From Asterionellopsis glacialis (taxonomy: Eukaryota; Bacillariophyta; Plagiogrammaphyceae; Rhaphoneidales; Asterionellopsidaceae), in the NCBI GenBank assembly GCA_014885115.2, contig WKLE02003033.1, forward strand, positions 1-14,839: 14,839 bases of DNA, in the 5' to 3' direction. Numbering within the stretch: the stretch's first letter is position 1; every line of letters begins with the position of its first letter. The position numbers and the translations under genes were made by a program. Of this stretch, positions 13,952 to 14,839 are shown in pieces. A model generated the notes under the pieces. That model was given only the letters and a program-made list of their open reading frames with translations. It was not told where the DNA came from and made no database searches.

Positions 13952-14839
13952 ATGCTGACATCTGATAGAACAGCTTTAAACATACTACTTAAAAAGTATG
14001 AAATTCTATTTGACAGTACACTGGGTATGTGGAACATCGACCCAGTTAGTATAGAAATAAAAGAAGGCTCCAAACCCTATCATGGAAAAGCCTATCCTGT
14101 ACCGCATGTATACGACTGACTACTTAGACAAGAGGTAGACCGGCTCGAGCGTATAGGAGTTCTATGTAAAGTCAACAGGTCCAAATGGGCAGCTCCTAGC
14201 TTTCCACAACCTAAGAAAAACGATACTATCAGGTTTATTTCTGACTTTAGGAAACTGAACAAGTGTATGATATGACATCTGTTCCCTATTCCTAATATTC
14301 AGGAATTACTTACAAAACTTGAAGGTTTCTCATATGTGTCATCCTTAGACTTAAATATGGGTTACTATCACATATGATTAGATGCAGATGCTAATAAGCT
14401 GCGCACTATTGTACTGCCATGGGGAAAGTACAAATACTTATGCCTACCTATGGGAGTAGTAAGTTCAGCGGACATTTTCCAAGAGAAGATGAGCGAACTT
14501 ATGTGTGGATTAGAATTCCTACGCATGTATACTGATGATCTATTGCTCCTTACAACGGACAATTTCGAGCATCATTTACGCAAGATGGATCTAGTACTGC
14601 AACGACTAAAGGAAGTGGGACTTAAAGTCAACGCGGAGAACTCCTTCTTCAGGTGAACTGAAACGGATTATCTCGGATTCCACGTATGTCGCAAGTGCAT
14701 AAAACCATTAAATCACATGCTCTCTGCCATACTAAAGATAGCACCACCTACGACTACCAAGAAGATACGCTCGTTCGTAGGGATGGTTAATTTCTATAAA
14801 CAAATGTGGATACACAGATCCCACGTACTGGCACCCTTA
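13952..14839 (+). pseudogene. Reverse transcriptase of gypsy copy C, partial at window edge, four in-frame TGA
   Basis: One continuous frame from 13952 to the end: LTSDRTALNILLKKYEILFD, IKEGSKPYHGKAYPVPHVYD-stop (14117), LLRQEVDRLERIGVL, WAAPSFPQPKKNDTIRFISDFRKLNK, stop (14273), FPIPNIQELLTKLEGFSYVSSLDLNMGYYHI-stop (14375), LRTIVLPWGKYKYLCLPMG, the catalytic YTDD (14528-14539), LKEVGLKVNAENSFFR-stop (14654), TDYLGFHVCRKCIKPL and KKIRSFVGMVNFYKQMW. All Ty3/gypsy RT motifs are present including both catalytic Asp of YTDD. All four stops are TGA, and positions where Arg is usual show Cys (LCLPMG) or a stop, consistent with C-to-T decay. RNase H and integrase should follow outside the window. Confidence 0.92.

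Larger units (their letters stand above)
11574..14839 (+). mobile_element. Gypsy copy C, a second family, nested in integrase of copy A (3' end outside the window)
   Basis: Putative LTR (11574-12126), then gag, protease and RT in the same frame order as other Ty3/gypsy elements. It differs from A and B throughout: another gag, a CHHC instead of CCHC knuckle, DSG protease loop, and different RT wording (LPWGKYKYLCLPMG, YTDDLLLL). The element begins exactly where the A integrase stops. The target-site duplication cannot be tested because the right end is outside the window. The bases before it are AACAA. Confidence 0.88.

Noticed and set aside
13952..14839. TGA read as a sense codon (altered genetic code), because all stops in the RT of copy C are TGA
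   Set aside because: TAA and TAG also interrupt gag of C and the genes of A, along with frameshifts and deletions, so ordinary decay explains it better.
1..14839. CRISPR array, tRNA or rRNA genes, operons or defence-type gene clusters
   Set aside because: No regular spaced repeats, no cloverleaf or rRNA sequence and no intact gene cluster were seen. The content is entirely retroelement debris.

Overview
The window contains only mobile-element remains from a eukaryotic genome. I see no host gene, RNA gene or bacterial-type organisation. Everything recognisable is reverse-transcriptase-based: three Ty3/gypsy-type LTR retrotransposon copies and one LINE-like (non-LTR) element with its own RNase H. 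Every coding region is broken. The style of the proteins (LINE-like RT with a GSGQGSGNSP block, a GFNRN thumb block and a post-RT RNase H; gypsy integrase with a PGQLVFG block) resembles what I associate with diatom/stramenopile genomes. That host assignment is inference at moderate confidence.

Layout. The outermost element is gypsy copy A (+ strand). It runs gag (477-1468) and protease N-half (to about 1850), is interrupted, and resumes with protease C-half (about 9272), RT (to about 10440), a deleted RNase H and integrase, until 11573. Into the protease of A is inserted copy B (- strand, about 1851-9272). B is circularly permuted: reading down the minus strand it goes RNase H C-half, LTR-like stretch, gag, protease, RT, RNase H N-half. 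Its two ends lie within a few bases of each other in the RNase H gene, and it has no integrase. Into the RT/RNase H connection of B is inserted the LINE-like element (- strand, about 2214-6020), flanked by a decayed duplication of about 20 bp. Into the integrase of A is inserted copy C (+ strand, from 11574), a different gypsy family. C has a 553-bp putative 5' LTR (TGTTAA...TTAACA), gag, protease and RT, and runs off the right edge.

From the nesting, A was there first, B and C came later, and the LINE is younger than B. Decay is heavy: many in-frame stops and frameshifts, several catalytic residues changed by apparent transitions (protease Asp to Asn in B, RT YxDD to YTDN in B, integrase Glu to Lys in A), and active-site deletions (protease and RNase H of A). 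A and B share identical stop codons, and one block of about 380 nt is nearly identical on opposite strands. This suggests gene conversion or descent from an already dead copy. I do not see a functional system. The points most worth a second look are the permuted insertion, the mosaic RT of B, the shared lesions, and a cluster of TGACGT motifs in the LTR of C.
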